Shown piece after piece: positions 9,740 through 19,194 of a stretch of DNA of 64,000 nucleotides. The stretch spans positions 62,001 to 126,000 of the forward strand of contig CAZNIS010000002.1 of the NCBI GenBank assembly GCA_964573105.1. The letters are read 5' to 3'. Source of the DNA: CAKZSB01 sp964573105 (GTDB lineage Bacteria > Pseudomonadota > Gammaproteobacteria > Granulosicoccales > Granulosicoccaceae). Position 1 is the first letter of the stretch, and the number at the start of each line of letters is the position of its first letter. Both the position numbers and the translations under genes were made by a program. The notes below the pieces were generated by a model, which searched no databases, was not told the origin of the DNA, and saw only the letters and a program-made list of their open reading frames with translations.

Positions 9740-10825
9740 GTGGGCGAGTTTTTTTTCAGCTACGGGCTTTTTCTCGCAAAGTTGCTGACGCTGCTGTTGG
9801 CCGTGGGTGTGCTGGTGGCACTGATCGCGGCTGTCGGCGGGCGCACGCGAAGCACAGACCGGGGCACTATTGAAGTGACCCGCCTGAATGAGGCGCTTGA
9901 ACAGGGCCGCGAGGTGATGCACGCCTGCGTGCTCGATCCGGCCGACTACAAAGCATCGGTTAAAGCGAAGAATAAGCAGGACAAGGCCGAGGCCAAGGCG
10001 CGCAAGGCGGCTGCCAAACGGGCGGCAAAAAAGCGTGGTGACGGGACAACTGTAGTCGATGAAAAGCGGCGCCGGCGCGTATACCTGATCGACTTCGAGG
10101 GCGACATTCGCGCCTCACAGGTCAGTGCGTTGCGGCGTGAAATCACCGCGGTGCTGACATTGGCCGACACCTACGACGAAGTGGTCGTGCGAGTAGAAAG
10201 TGGCGGCGGCACCGTGCACGGCTATGGGCTGGCGGCCAGTCAGCTTCAGCGCATCAGAGACCAGAACGTCAGTCTGACCGTTTGCGTGGATAAAGTGGCT
10301 GCCAGTGGCGGATACCTGATGGCGTGCGTCGCAGACAAAATACGCGCGGCACCCTTTGCACTTGTGGGATCAATCGGTGTGATGGCGCAAATCCCGAATG
10401 TGCACCGCTTGCTGAAACGACACGATATCGACGTGGAACTGATGACCGCAGGCGAGTACAAGCGCACGCTGACCGTGCTTGGAGAAAACACGGACAAAGG
10501 TCGAGAAAAATTTCTGGCCGAACTTGAAGAAATCCACTCGCAGTTCAAGAATTTCATCTCTCGCTTCCGGCCACAAACCAACATCGCTGAAGTCTCGACG
10601 GGTGAGGTCTGGAGTGGCGAGGCAGCGCTTGCCCGCAAGCTTGTCGATGAGCTGGGTACCAGTGATGAATATATCGTCGAGGCCTGTGAGCAGGCAGACG
10701 TCTTCCGGGTGAAATACGAAGAGCGCAAAACGCTGCCGGAGAAATTTGGGCTGGCGGCCAGTCAGGCGGCGGTAAAGACGGTCGAAGATATTGCCGCGAA
10801 GGCGCTGGCTAAACGATTTCTATAG
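9740..10825 (+). CDS. sohB: Inner-membrane serine peptidase, S49 family
   Basis: A 361-residue SohB-type protease anchored by an N-terminal transmembrane helix (about residues 8-32) with the catalytic domain in the periplasm, related to signal peptide peptidase A. The nucleophile serine is in the DKVAASGGYLMA segment (about residue 190), with the general-base lysine in GEYKRTL (about 240). A highly charged Lys/Ala stretch (about 73-105) links membrane anchor and protease core. I chose the GTG at 9740, preceded by GAGG at proper spacing; the frame is open further upstream but that part lies inside rlmKL and is not SohB-like. Length fits the E. coli protein (349). Confidence 0.9.
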   Translation: MGEFFFSYGLFLAKLLTLLLAVGVLVALIAAVGGRTRSTDRGTIEVTRLNEALEQGREVMHACVLDPADYKASVKAKNKQDKAEAKARKAAAKRAAKKRGDGTTVVDEKRRRRVYLIDFEGDIRASQVSALRREITAVLTLADTYDEVVVRVESGGGTVHGYGLAASQLQRIRDQNVSLTVCVDKVAASGGYLMACVADKIRAAPFALVGSIGVMAQIPNVHRLLKRHDIDVELMTAGEYKRTLTVLGENTDKGREKFLAELEEIHSQFKNFISRFRPQTNIAEVSTGEVWSGEAALARKLVDELGTSDEYIVEACEQADVFRVKYEERKTLPEKFGLAASQAAVKTVEDIAAKALAKRFL

Positions 10826-10832
10826 GCGGGCA

Positions 10833-10867
10833 TTGCCACCTGTGCGACGAGCGCGCACAGGTGGCAA
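10833..10867. terminator. Strong 14-bp hairpin between convergent genes
   Basis: A perfect 14-bp stem (10833-10846 with 10854-10867) with a 7-base loop sits in the 55-bp space between the ends of sohB (+) and the VpsR-like gene (-). Neither side has a run of T, so it is not a textbook intrinsic terminator. It may act as a 3'-end barrier for both transcripts. Confidence 0.5.
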
Positions 10868-10880
10868 AAGGTTGTGGATA

Positions 10881-12305
10881 CTAGCTGGTGGTTGACTTTC
10901 GTCTGCCGCCACCGGCGATTGTAACGCCGTACTTTTTCATTAATCGATACAGTGTGACTCGAGATACGCCCAGTTGCGCGGCAGTTTCAGTGACATTGTT
11001 GTAGTTGCGCTCCAGCGCATTGCGAATGAATTCGCCTTCTGCCTTGGCTCGAACTTCATCCAGATTGGTCGGGATATTGTGATCCGACTCTTGGCCAGTA
11101 CCCGCACTTAAACCCAGGTCGACGGGTTGAATCAGGCTGCCTTCGCACATCACCATTGCCTGTCGAACGCGATTGAGAAGCTCTCTCACGTTGCCTGACC
11201 AATGGTGCTGGTGCATCGCGATTTTCGCCTGCTGCGAGAAGCCTTTGATACGACCCGGTGTCTCGTTTGAAAACTTGTTGAAAAAGTATTGTGCCAGTGT
11301 GTCGACGTCGCCGAGGCGATCGCGAAGCGCTGGAATCTCGATGTGCAGAATGTTCAGCCGATAGTAGAGGTCTTCGCGAAACTGTCCGTTTTTAACCGCC
11401 TCGTCGATGCTGCTGTTGCTGGATGTGATAATCCGAACGTCGACGGGCAACATCTGCGTGCCATTGATTCTCTCTACGGCGCCATTTTGCAAAAACCGCA
11501 ACAACAGCATTTGTTGTTCGGCGGGCAAGTCAGTGACCGAATCGAGGAACAGCGAACCCGTGTGAGCCAGCTCGATTTTACCTTTGGTAGTGACGCCATC
11601 ACGTTCTGCTCCAAAGAGCTCTTCACTGATGCTACCCGCTGGAACAGTTGCGCAACTGACAGTGACAAACGGATTGTTGCTGCGCGGTGATTGATTGTGC
11701 AGTGCACGACCGACCAGTTCTTTGCCGGTACCAGTCTCACCCGTGATCATGACCGGAGCTTCGACGCGCGCCGATTTTTTTATCGTCGCGTGAAGGTTGC
11801 GCATGCTCTCGCTGTTGCCAACCATGTGAGTGTCGGCGTCAGCTGTCGGGTCGGGCAAAGCCGATGCCGGACGCAACAATGACATGCCGAATGCGTGGCC
11901 GAGGGTGCCGATAAGCTGGCGGGTGTCACAGGGCAGGGTGTAGTAGTCATAGCAATGGTCAGAGACAAGACCAGCGACAATATCGTCTTCAATGACATCG
12001 GCACCGACTACCGCCACCCAGTGCAATGGATGTCGGTTAAGCAAATTTTCGATTTGCTCTATTCGTTCGAGGTCAGTGTGTTTGAGCGTGATGACGGCGA
12101 CTTTGTACTCGCTGTTGTAGAGGCACTTCTCGGCGGCTTCCATCGATGTGGCGAGGTCGACGCGCCAGTTGGACTTTTCGATCGCGGGAACGAGGTCGGT
12201 ATTGCTGCCACTCGGGTCAAAGAACAGGGTTCTGCGCTCATCATAGGAGCGGCTGCGCGGGTTTGGCCGTCGCTGACCCGTTTTTGACAATTGAGATTCA
12301 TGCAT
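10881..12305 (-). CDS. VpsR-like regulator with degenerate receiver and AAA+ motifs
   Basis: A 474-residue protein built like an NtrC-family activator: receiver-like domain (about 24-140), AAA+ domain (about 155-390) and Fis-type helix-turn-helix (about 430-465, TAAQLGVSRVTLYRLMKKYG). It resembles the Vibrio VpsR group, including the spacer before the AAA+ domain. Walker A is intact (GETGTGKE, 189-196). The sigma-54-contacting GAFTGA loop is absent: the region reads LFGAERDGVTTKG. The Walker B aspartate is followed by serine instead of glutamate (LFLDS). The receiver lacks the phospho-acceptor aspartate (VITLKHTD). Established knowledge: VpsR also lacks GAFTGA, works with sigma-70 polymerase and binds c-di-GMP. 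The start at 12305 is an ATG; a GTG ten codons upstream is possible. Confidence 0.82.
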   Translation of the reverse strand: MHESQLSKTGQRRPNPRSRSYDERRTLFFDPSGSNTDLVPAIEKSNWRVDLATSMEAAEKCLYNSEYKVAVITLKHTDLERIEQIENLLNRHPLHWVAVVGADVIEDDIVAGLVSDHCYDYYTLPCDTRQLIGTLGHAFGMSLLRPASALPDPTADADTHMVGNSESMRNLHATIKKSARVEAPVMITGETGTGKELVGRALHNQSPRSNNPFVTVSCATVPAGSISEELFGAERDGVTTKGKIELAHTGSLFLDSVTDLPAEQQMLLLRFLQNGAVERINGTQMLPVDVRIITSSNSSIDEAVKNGQFREDLYYRLNILHIEIPALRDRLGDVDTLAQYFFNKFSNETPGRIKGFSQQAKIAMHQHHWSGNVRELLNRVRQAMVMCEGSLIQPVDLGLSAGTGQESDHNIPTNLDEVRAKAEGEFIRNALERNYNNVTETAAQLGVSRVTLYRLMKKYGVTIAGGGRRKSTTS

Positions 12306-12684
12306 TGCAGAAGTCCGAACTATACGTACAAGCACTCGCAGCCGATTCCGTGTGGCGTCGCGAATGCACAGTAACCTGGCTGCGCAAGGCCTTGGGCCAG
12401 TGCGCCATCAGAACGAAGAATACAAAACGGATTGCATGGTTTCTTCGCAGAGCGTCATATAATTGACAGGTTTTACAGGAATGTTTCCGTAGCCATCCTA
12501 TTAGTGGCGAAATAGTAACAGTTTTGCGTAATCTTTCAATGAATGAATCGACGCTCCTACCGCTGTCAAAGCGTGTTGATATGCTAAAAACTATGTAAAA
12601 ACAATATCTTACGATTATTAGCTTTTGTCGAACCTGAAGAGCCGGGTCGTTGGCAATTGCCAGACTGCAATTTGACTCCGCGTA
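12306..12684. other. Intergenic region upstream of the VpsR-like gene
   Basis: This 379-bp gap lies between the start of the VpsR-like gene and the end of the acyl-CoA synthetase gene, both leftward. The part from about 12470 to 12630 is markedly richer in A and T than its surroundings. It probably contains the regulator's promoter and possible binding sites. I see no credible gene in it and no clear promoter pair. Confidence 0.4.
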
Positions 12685-14322
12685 TCAGTTCAGCGTCTCA
12701 GCCTGTTTACGCAGTGCAAACTTCTGGATCTTGCCGGTCGAAGTTTTGGGTAATTCTGTGAACACAACTCGGGTCGGGCACTTGAAATGCGCCATGTGCT
12801 CTCGGCACCAATCGATCAGTTGCGTCTCGGTCAACGTGCTGCCCTCGCGCAAGCTGATGAAAGCACAGGGTGTTTCGCCCCACTTTTCGTCATCCTTGGC
12901 GACTACCGCCGCCTCGAGGATATCCTCGTGGGTGTAGAGAATATCCTCTACTTCGATCGATGAAATGTTCTCTCCGCCGGAGATGATGACGTCTTTCGAG
13001 CGGTCGGTGATACGCAGATAACCATCGGGATCCATGACCGCCAGATCACCCGAGTGAAACCAGCCACCGGTGAAAGACTCACGCGTTTGCTGCGGGTTTT
13101 TCAAATAGCCGCGCATAACGATGTTGCCGCTAAACATGACTTCGCCAACAGTCTTGCCGTCGCGCGGGACGGGTTTCATGGTGTCTGGATCCAGCACGTC
13201 GAGTCGATCCAGAACGTGGTAGCGCACGCCCTGGCGCGACTTCAGCCGCGCGCGTTCCAGTGGAGCTTCTTTACTCCACTGGCTTTTCCAGGCGCACATC
13301 ACGGCTGGGCCATAGGTTTCGGTCAGACCGTAGACGTGGGTGATTTCAAAACCCATCGACTCTACCTCTTGCAGAATCGCGGCTGGTGGTGGGGCGGCGG
13401 CAGTCATAAACCTGACAGCACCGGACGTGCTGCATCGCTGATCCTCCGGGGTGTTGATCAACATGCTTAACACAATGGGTGCGCCACAAAGGTGGGTCAC
13501 CGAATGCTCGGTGATCGTGCGATGAATCGATGGGCCAGTGATGTTGCGCGTACAAATACTGGTGCCGGCGAGCGCGGCCAGCGTCCAGGGAAAACACCAG
13601 CCATTGCAGTGAAACATCGGCAGTGTCCAAAGGTAGCGCGGGTGATGCGCCATCTCCCAGCCGGTCACATTACTCAACGCGTTGAGATACGCGCCGCGGT
13701 GGTGATAGACCACGCCCTTGGGGTTGCCGGTCGTGCCGGACGTGTAATTCAGGCTGATCGCGTCCCACTCGTCAGACGGTGACTGCCAGCCAGCCTGTGG
13801 ATCGCCGGTGGCGAGGAATTCCTCGTATTCGATCGTGCCGAGCCGCTCACCATTGGCCGCCGGATCATCGATATCGATCACGATCGGGTGATGTTCAAGC
13901 CCCTCCAGTGCGCTGGCGATGATCGGAGCGAAGGCGGTATCGGTGAGTAGCACCTTCACTTCAGCGTGCTCAAGTATGAATGCTATGCCGCTGGCATCGA
14001 GTCTTGTATTGAGTGCATTCAGCACTGCTCCCGACATGGGAACCCCAAAGTGTGCCTCGTAGCTCGGGGGGGTATTCGGCGCCATGATCGAGACGGTATC
14101 GCCTTTTTTAACGCCGATTTTTTTCAGCGCCGAAGCCAGTCGGATACAGCGCTCGCGCGTCTGTTGCCAGTTTCGGGTCAGGTCGTCGTAGATGATCGCA
14201 GGGTGTTCGGGATAGACGTCGGCGGCGCGATCGAGAAAACCCAGTGGTGTGAGCGGCTGGTAGTTGGCCGGTCCTTTGTCCAGGTCGCGTTCATACGGGT
14301 TGTCGGAGGTGGGCGTTTGCAT
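12685..14322 (-). CDS. Acyl-CoA synthetase, AMP-binding family
   Basis: A 545-residue member of the adenylate-forming family, which activates a carboxylic acid through an acyl-AMP to the CoA thioester. Visible are the phosphate-binding motif YTSGTTGNPKGV (about 183), the WTLPMFHCNGW segment (about 230), YGLTETYGPA (about 340), GWFHSGDLAVMDPDGYL (about 420), SGGENISSIEVED (about 450) and the C-terminal catalytic lysine in PKTSTGKIQKF (about 530). The layout is that of medium- or short-chain acyl-CoA synthetases close to the benzoate/4-coumarate ligase relatives; the substrate cannot be read from sequence. It is divergent from a CoA-transferase gene, which suggests a shared metabolic role. Confidence 0.88.
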   Translation of the reverse strand: MQTPTSDNPYERDLDKGPANYQPLTPLGFLDRAADVYPEHPAIIYDDLTRNWQQTRERCIRLASALKKIGVKKGDTVSIMAPNTPPSYEAHFGVPMSGAVLNALNTRLDASGIAFILEHAEVKVLLTDTAFAPIIASALEGLEHHPIVIDIDDPAANGERLGTIEYEEFLATGDPQAGWQSPSDEWDAISLNYTSGTTGNPKGVVYHHRGAYLNALSNVTGWEMAHHPRYLWTLPMFHCNGWCFPWTLAALAGTSICTRNITGPSIHRTITEHSVTHLCGAPIVLSMLINTPEDQRCSTSGAVRFMTAAAPPPAAILQEVESMGFEITHVYGLTETYGPAVMCAWKSQWSKEAPLERARLKSRQGVRYHVLDRLDVLDPDTMKPVPRDGKTVGEVMFSGNIVMRGYLKNPQQTRESFTGGWFHSGDLAVMDPDGYLRITDRSKDVIISGGENISSIEVEDILYTHEDILEAAVVAKDDEKWGETPCAFISLREGSTLTETQLIDWCREHMAHFKCPTRVVFTELPKTSTGKIQKFALRKQAETLN

Positions 14323-14504
14323 GATGGCCTCGAAAGTCTGTCAGGCGACGAGTCGCCAGTGCGCGCTGCTTGCGGTTGTCTGCATGATAGCTTGTCCCGC
14401 GAGCGCTGGCAGCGCAACGGCGCGCTCTGGCAGCGCGGCTCGGCGGCGTATAAGTCGATGTCGCTTGCTGCTAAACTGGACGGCGACCACACATTGAGAT
14501 CGAC

Positions 14505-15713
14505 ATGACTGACGAAGCCACCGATAACCGACCGCTTGCGGGTGTGCGCGTACTTGAACTGGGACAGTTGATCGCGGGCCCGCACGCCGGTTCGATGCTC
14601 GCCTATTTCGGGGCTGAGGTCATGAAAGTGGAAACGCCGGGCAAGGGAGATCCGATCCGGCACTGGCGGGCACTCGACAAGGAAGGCACCTCCTGGTGGT
14701 GGCGAAGTGTGGGTAGAAACAAGAAGTCGATCACTATTAATCTCAAATCCGACAAAGGTCGCGAGATTGTTCGCGACCTGATGCTGCAATCCGATGTGGT
14801 ACTGGAGAACTTTCGACCCGGCACATTGGAAAAGTGGGGTCTGGGGCCAGATGAAATACGCCGTGAAAAACCGGATTTGATTTTTTCCCGCGTCAGTGGC
14901 TACGGTCAGACAGGTCCGCGTTCGCAGCGGCCGGGCTATGCCTCGGCTTGTGAAGCGTATGGTGGTTTTCGCTACGTCAACGGCTTTGCCGATCGTCCGC
15001 CTGTTCGCCCCAACCTCAGTCTGGGCGATACGCTGGCCGGTATGCATTCAGTTATCGGAGTATTGCTGGCGCTGCTCAGCCGTGGAAAAACCGGCAACGG
15101 GCAAGTGGTCGACGTGTCGATATTCGAATCGGTATTTAATGTGATGGAGGCAGTCGTGCCCGAGTATTCGGGTGGTGGTCTGGTTCGCGAGCCATCAGGC
15201 TCGACCATCACCGGTATTGTGCCCACTAACACCTATCAGTGTAGCGATGGCAAGTATGTCGTGATAGGCGGCAATGGCGATTCGATCTACCGCCGACTAA
15301 TGAAAACAGCCGGACGCGAGGATCTGGCCGATGACCCGAGACTAAGCGACAACATCGGCCGAGTGGAACACGAGCAGGAAATTGACAAGGCGATTGGTGA
15401 ATGGACCTCGTCGGTCACCAGTCAGCAAGTGTTGGATGCATTGGAAGAGGCTGAAGTACCCTCTGGTCCGATCTACAGCGTGGCAGATATGTTTGAAGAT
15501 GAACACTACCAGGCGCGTGGCTTGTTCGAACCTGTGCCCGGTGATTCTGAGGATGTTGTTGTGCCGGCATTCCACCCGAAGTTAACTGAAACACCAGGAC
15601 GCACCGATACCGGCGGCCCGGCACTGGGTGAGCACACTGAGCAAATTCTTGCGCAGTTGCTGAATCTGGATTCAGATGCCATTGCAGCATTGCGCGTCGA
15701 TGGTGTGATCTGA
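14505..15713 (+). CDS. Family III CoA-transferase (CaiB/BaiF type)
   Basis: A 402-residue family III CoA-transferase, which moves CoA between carboxylic acids through aspartyl-CoA chemistry. The N-terminus has the GVRVLELGQLIAGPHAG signature (about 12-28) and the FGAEVMKVETPGKGDPIR segment. The catalytic aspartate is expected in LGDTLAGMHSVIGVL (about residue 174). Length is typical (about 400). It resembles succinyl-CoA:dicarboxylate transferases such as the SUGCT group, but the acids used are unknown. Its start lies 182 bp from the divergent acyl-CoA synthetase; together they could activate and exchange an organic acid. It is convergent with tamB, with 13 bp between. Confidence 0.9.
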   Translation: MTDEATDNRPLAGVRVLELGQLIAGPHAGSMLAYFGAEVMKVETPGKGDPIRHWRALDKEGTSWWWRSVGRNKKSITINLKSDKGREIVRDLMLQSDVVLENFRPGTLEKWGLGPDEIRREKPDLIFSRVSGYGQTGPRSQRPGYASACEAYGGFRYVNGFADRPPVRPNLSLGDTLAGMHSVIGVLLALLSRGKTGNGQVVDVSIFESVFNVMEAVVPEYSGGGLVREPSGSTITGIVPTNTYQCSDGKYVVIGGNGDSIYRRLMKTAGREDLADDPRLSDNIGRVEHEQEIDKAIGEWTSSVTSQQVLDALEEAEVPSGPIYSVADMFEDEHYQARGLFEPVPGDSEDVVVPAFHPKLTETPGRTDTGGPALGEHTEQILAQLLNLDSDAIAALRVDGVI

Positions 15714-15726
15714 CTTTTTTGCCAGT

Positions 15727-18700
15727 TTAAAACTCGAACGAGTAATACAGATCCACTGCCCGCTCGATGCCGCGGGTCGATTCAACGTAGAGGCGCTCTG
15801 CCAGATCGTACCGCAAGTACAGTGTATTGATCGGCGTGAATATCCCGATGCCATAGCGCAATAACAAACGGTTGGTTAAACGGCCGCTAACCATGAGTTG
15901 CGTGTGGTCGCCGCTGCCCGTTGCGGTGACGTAGAAATCCTCGATGCCAAAAATATCGGCAATCCTGTCTGACAAAACCTGCCCGTTGCGCAGACCAACA
16001 TACAGTGCCGCGTTGGCTAACAATTGCGCCTGCCGGTCAGATCGATCATCCAGCGAACGGCCCAGTACGAGATAAGACAGTATCTCTTCGTCGGGCAGGG
16101 CGGGTTCGGAGAATAGTGTGGCGGTGGGTGCCTGAATAGAGCCTTCGAGTCGCAGGCCGGCAGTGAGCGTATCTTGTTGACGCACTGCTTCAGCCGACAG
16201 CGCCGCCTGTCCCGGCGGGCCAATGAAATGGATCTTTCCATTGCGGATCGTCAGGTCCTGACCATAGGATCTATAGGTGCCATGGTCGATGGTGATCTCA
16301 CCGGCGACTTGCGGTGGCTTGTCGCTAAAGAGATGTGCGCGCAACGATCCTGAGAGTTTGGTATTTAGTCCCCAACCGCGAAAATTCACGCTGTCGCCCA
16401 AAACGACATCGATTCCTGCGCTGACTCGCAAGATGGCCGGGGGTGGCTCACTGCTGGCGCTGATCTCCTGCAGTACGATGATATCGTTTGAGTGTTGCAA
16501 TCCACCGCCGGGATCATCGCCAAACCTGATCGTGCCGGTATTCAGCGTAACTTTGCCAGTTGTCTCCAATTGAGAGTTTGCCATCTGAATTCTGATCGCC
16601 GCATCGAGATTGGCATCATCGACAAACTCATTGGATACGGTGATGCCACTTGCTGCCAGCCTGGTGTCCAGTGCCAGACCGTTGTCGTCGCGCGCGGCCA
16701 GACCCGAAAATTCAATCGGTGCGTCAGCGGCAATCGCCGACCCGTTAAACGTGGCACGGTTGCCTGCGATCTTGATCTGCGCAGTCAGATCGCTCACCGG
16801 TGTCGGCAGCTGGTCTGACGAAAAAGAAGTGGCGTCCAATGCGACGACGCCACGAACAGTTGGCATCGACAGGCTTCCACTGAACTGCAAATCGCCGTTT
16901 GCGGTACCGCGCAGTTGTCGAACGTCGGTCATAAAACGCTGCAGCCAGCGAATGTCCGCGTTGGCCAGTTTCATCGTTCCGGTTATTGGATAGCCATCGG
17001 TCAGCGTATCGATGCTCGCGGTCGACGATACGGTCCCCAGTTGCCTGGAATACAGACCGAGCCGGGTTAGAATCACTCCCTGACGCGTGTCGATCTGCAG
17101 CTCTACGTTTTCAAAATCCAGCGATAGTGGAACGGCTGTCGGCCCCTGATCGATAATCAGCTCTGCTTCTCTGACTGCCGAACTCAAGGTGACAACTGGC
17201 CTGCCTGCATCATCCCAGGCCACGTGGCCGCGTGAGTCGACATTGCCAGCGAGAATCAGATTGTCGGGCAATACTGCACTTAAAGGGGACAGATTAAGAT
17301 TTTCGCTGTGAAAACTGATATTGCCAGTCTTGCCAAGTTGCGCCTGCTCGTCAATGCACAGGGATGTCTCATTGAACTTCCAGCAATGCGGTTCCAGCGA
17401 TAGCAGTGTATTCTGCTGTGAATACGTCATGCTGACAGGCGCGGCCAGGTCGACCGAGTAGTCGTCAGGCGAGGCACTGGCGCTGGATAGACTACCGCTC
17501 CAGGTTCGCCATTCGCTAAGTTGGCCTGACAGCGCTACTGCCAGTTCGCCAAGTGTTCGGGAAGTCGCCGTCGCCGTTATGTGGTGATCGTGTGCTTTGC
17601 CATCAAAGTTCAGTTGCAGGGCATTGAAGGTGTGGCCAACCTGGCTGAATTGCTGCGCGTTGAGTTCTACTCGCGATTGGTTTTTCAGCAGTTCACCGAT
17701 GTTGAAGTCTACCGTTGCATCGTTGAATTGTGTTTGCTCGAAAGAGAACTGATCGCTGCGCAGCCTGCCGCTGATATCGGGCGTGTTTCGCGATCCGGAA
17801 ATATCGATTCGTCCGTACAGATTGCCACCAGCAGCTGGCAATAACTCTGCAACATCGACTGACAGCGACGCGGTGGCGGATGAGCGCTCGCCAAGTGTAC
17901 CGTTGAGGCGGACTTCGCTATTTCTACTTCGCGCGAGGAAATGATCAAAATGCCAATTGTCGTTGGCGTCCATCTGCAAGCCGCCAACAATCGATACAGG
18001 TCTGTCGTTGTACCTGAGATTGCCAGCGAGCTTACTCAGGCCCAACTGAAGTTGATGGTTTTCGAAGCGGCCGGAATAGAAGGCACTGGCATTGATTGCA
18101 GTGACCGGAATCGGCCAGAAAGGTGCGGGTGATACATTGGACAAATTTACCTGCATGTTCCAGTCGATGGCGTTGTTCCACCCCACAATGCCGTTCAGGT
18201 CAATGGTGCCGCCGAGCAGGTTTAGCTCGCCTGACTTTACCTCGATTCCTGACCTGTTCAGGATGCCGTCGATTTTCAGGGTTGAATCGGGCAGGGCGGT
18301 GTGGGCAAGTTCTGCGTTGCCGATGATCTTTACACGTTCGTAGTTGCCACTGAATGTGGCCGCACCGGTGGCACTGCGAATATCCGGCTCTGTAGTCAAT
18401 GGCCATTGAGCGTCTTGCCAGCGCAAGTGAAAACCTTGAAGTGGTTCGGCCGGATCAAACGGATAAATGGTGCCGAAAGTCTGCAGGTTGAATGGAAGGC
18501 TGGCCGAGGCATTGAGTTCTATTGCGGTCACATTGCCGGCCAGCGTGGCATTGGCGGTTAGCGGGAAATCACTCAAGGGGTCGGGTGTCTGCAGCCCAAG
18601 ACTAAATTCCAGCGGGTAGCGCTCTTTTAGTTCAATTGAGCCGTCGCCGACAAACTCAGTGTCTTTCCAGTTAAGCTGCAGCGAACTGAACTTTATTTCG

Positions 18701-19194
18701 TGCCGTAGCCAGAAGGCGCTTAGGCGAATGTTCTTAAAGGTGACGGGTTCGTTGCCGGGTTTTATTATTTTGAGGTGGTTTATTTTCAGTGAGCGCGCTT
18801 CGATGGGCACTGGAATTTTAATGTCAGGCAGCACGATGGTAGTGTCATTATGGTCCCGCGCAGGCGGCAGGTTGATCGTAATCTGGTCAATGGTCGTTTC
18901 ACGCAAACAAATGACTTTCTGACTCCAGCAGGTCATGTTCCAGCCTGCATCCAGGTCCTTTGCTGCGATGGTAGATCCGTTGGGCGCCCGCCAGAAAAGT
19001 CGATCGAGAACGACGCCGTCACTGAGCGTGCCTTTGCGATAGGTCAATTCAAGGCCAGGGGTGGACTCGGCGAGTTTCTTCAGTAGCTCTAGGCTGCCGG
19101 TCGGTGTGAAGAGAGCACCCACAACAACAAAAAAGCCGACGACTAACAGCGCCGCACCAGTCTGCGTTAGCAATCGGCTGAGTCGCGCAATCAA
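15727..19194 (-). CDS. tamB: Translocation and assembly module protein TamB
   Basis: A 1155-residue inner-membrane-anchored protein spanning the periplasm, with one N-terminal transmembrane helix (about 8-30), a very long beta-rich AsmA/TamB-like body and the conserved C-terminal TamB (DUF490) domain (about 830-1155, ending with aromatic YYSFEF). It partners TamA, and recent work on the family favours phospholipid transport to the outer membrane. The start is TTG overlapping the tamA stop as TTGA, indicating translational coupling. Length is a little below E. coli TamB (1259), normal for the family. Confidence 0.92.
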   Translation of the reverse strand: MIARLSRLLTQTGAALLVVGFFVVVGALFTPTGSLELLKKLAESTPGLELTYRKGTLSDGVVLDRLFWRAPNGSTIAAKDLDAGWNMTCWSQKVICLRETTIDQITINLPPARDHNDTTIVLPDIKIPVPIEARSLKINHLKIIKPGNEPVTFKNIRLSAFWLRHEIKFSSLQLNWKDTEFVGDGSIELKERYPLEFSLGLQTPDPLSDFPLTANATLAGNVTAIELNASASLPFNLQTFGTIYPFDPAEPLQGFHLRWQDAQWPLTTEPDIRSATGAATFSGNYERVKIIGNAELAHTALPDSTLKIDGILNRSGIEVKSGELNLLGGTIDLNGIVGWNNAIDWNMQVNLSNVSPAPFWPIPVTAINASAFYSGRFENHQLQLGLSKLAGNLRYNDRPVSIVGGLQMDANDNWHFDHFLARSRNSEVRLNGTLGERSSATASLSVDVAELLPAAGGNLYGRIDISGSRNTPDISGRLRSDQFSFEQTQFNDATVDFNIGELLKNQSRVELNAQQFSQVGHTFNALQLNFDGKAHDHHITATATSRTLGELAVALSGQLSEWRTWSGSLSSASASPDDYSVDLAAPVSMTYSQQNTLLSLEPHCWKFNETSLCIDEQAQLGKTGNISFHSENLNLSPLSAVLPDNLILAGNVDSRGHVAWDDAGRPVVTLSSAVREAELIIDQGPTAVPLSLDFENVELQIDTRQGVILTRLGLYSRQLGTVSSTASIDTLTDGYPITGTMKLANADIRWLQRFMTDVRQLRGTANGDLQFSGSLSMPTVRGVVALDATSFSSDQLPTPVSDLTAQIKIAGNRATFNGSAIAADAPIEFSGLAARDDNGLALDTRLAASGITVSNEFVDDANLDAAIRIQMANSQLETTGKVTLNTGTIRFGDDPGGGLQHSNDIIVLQEISASSEPPPAILRVSAGIDVVLGDSVNFRGWGLNTKLSGSLRAHLFSDKPPQVAGEITIDHGTYRSYGQDLTIRNGKIHFIGPPGQAALSAEAVRQQDTLTAGLRLEGSIQAPTATLFSEPALPDEEILSYLVLGRSLDDRSDRQAQLLANAALYVGLRNGQVLSDRIADIFGIEDFYVTATGSGDHTQLMVSGRLTNRLLLRYGIGIFTPINTLYLRYDLAERLYVESTRGIERAVDLYYSFEF

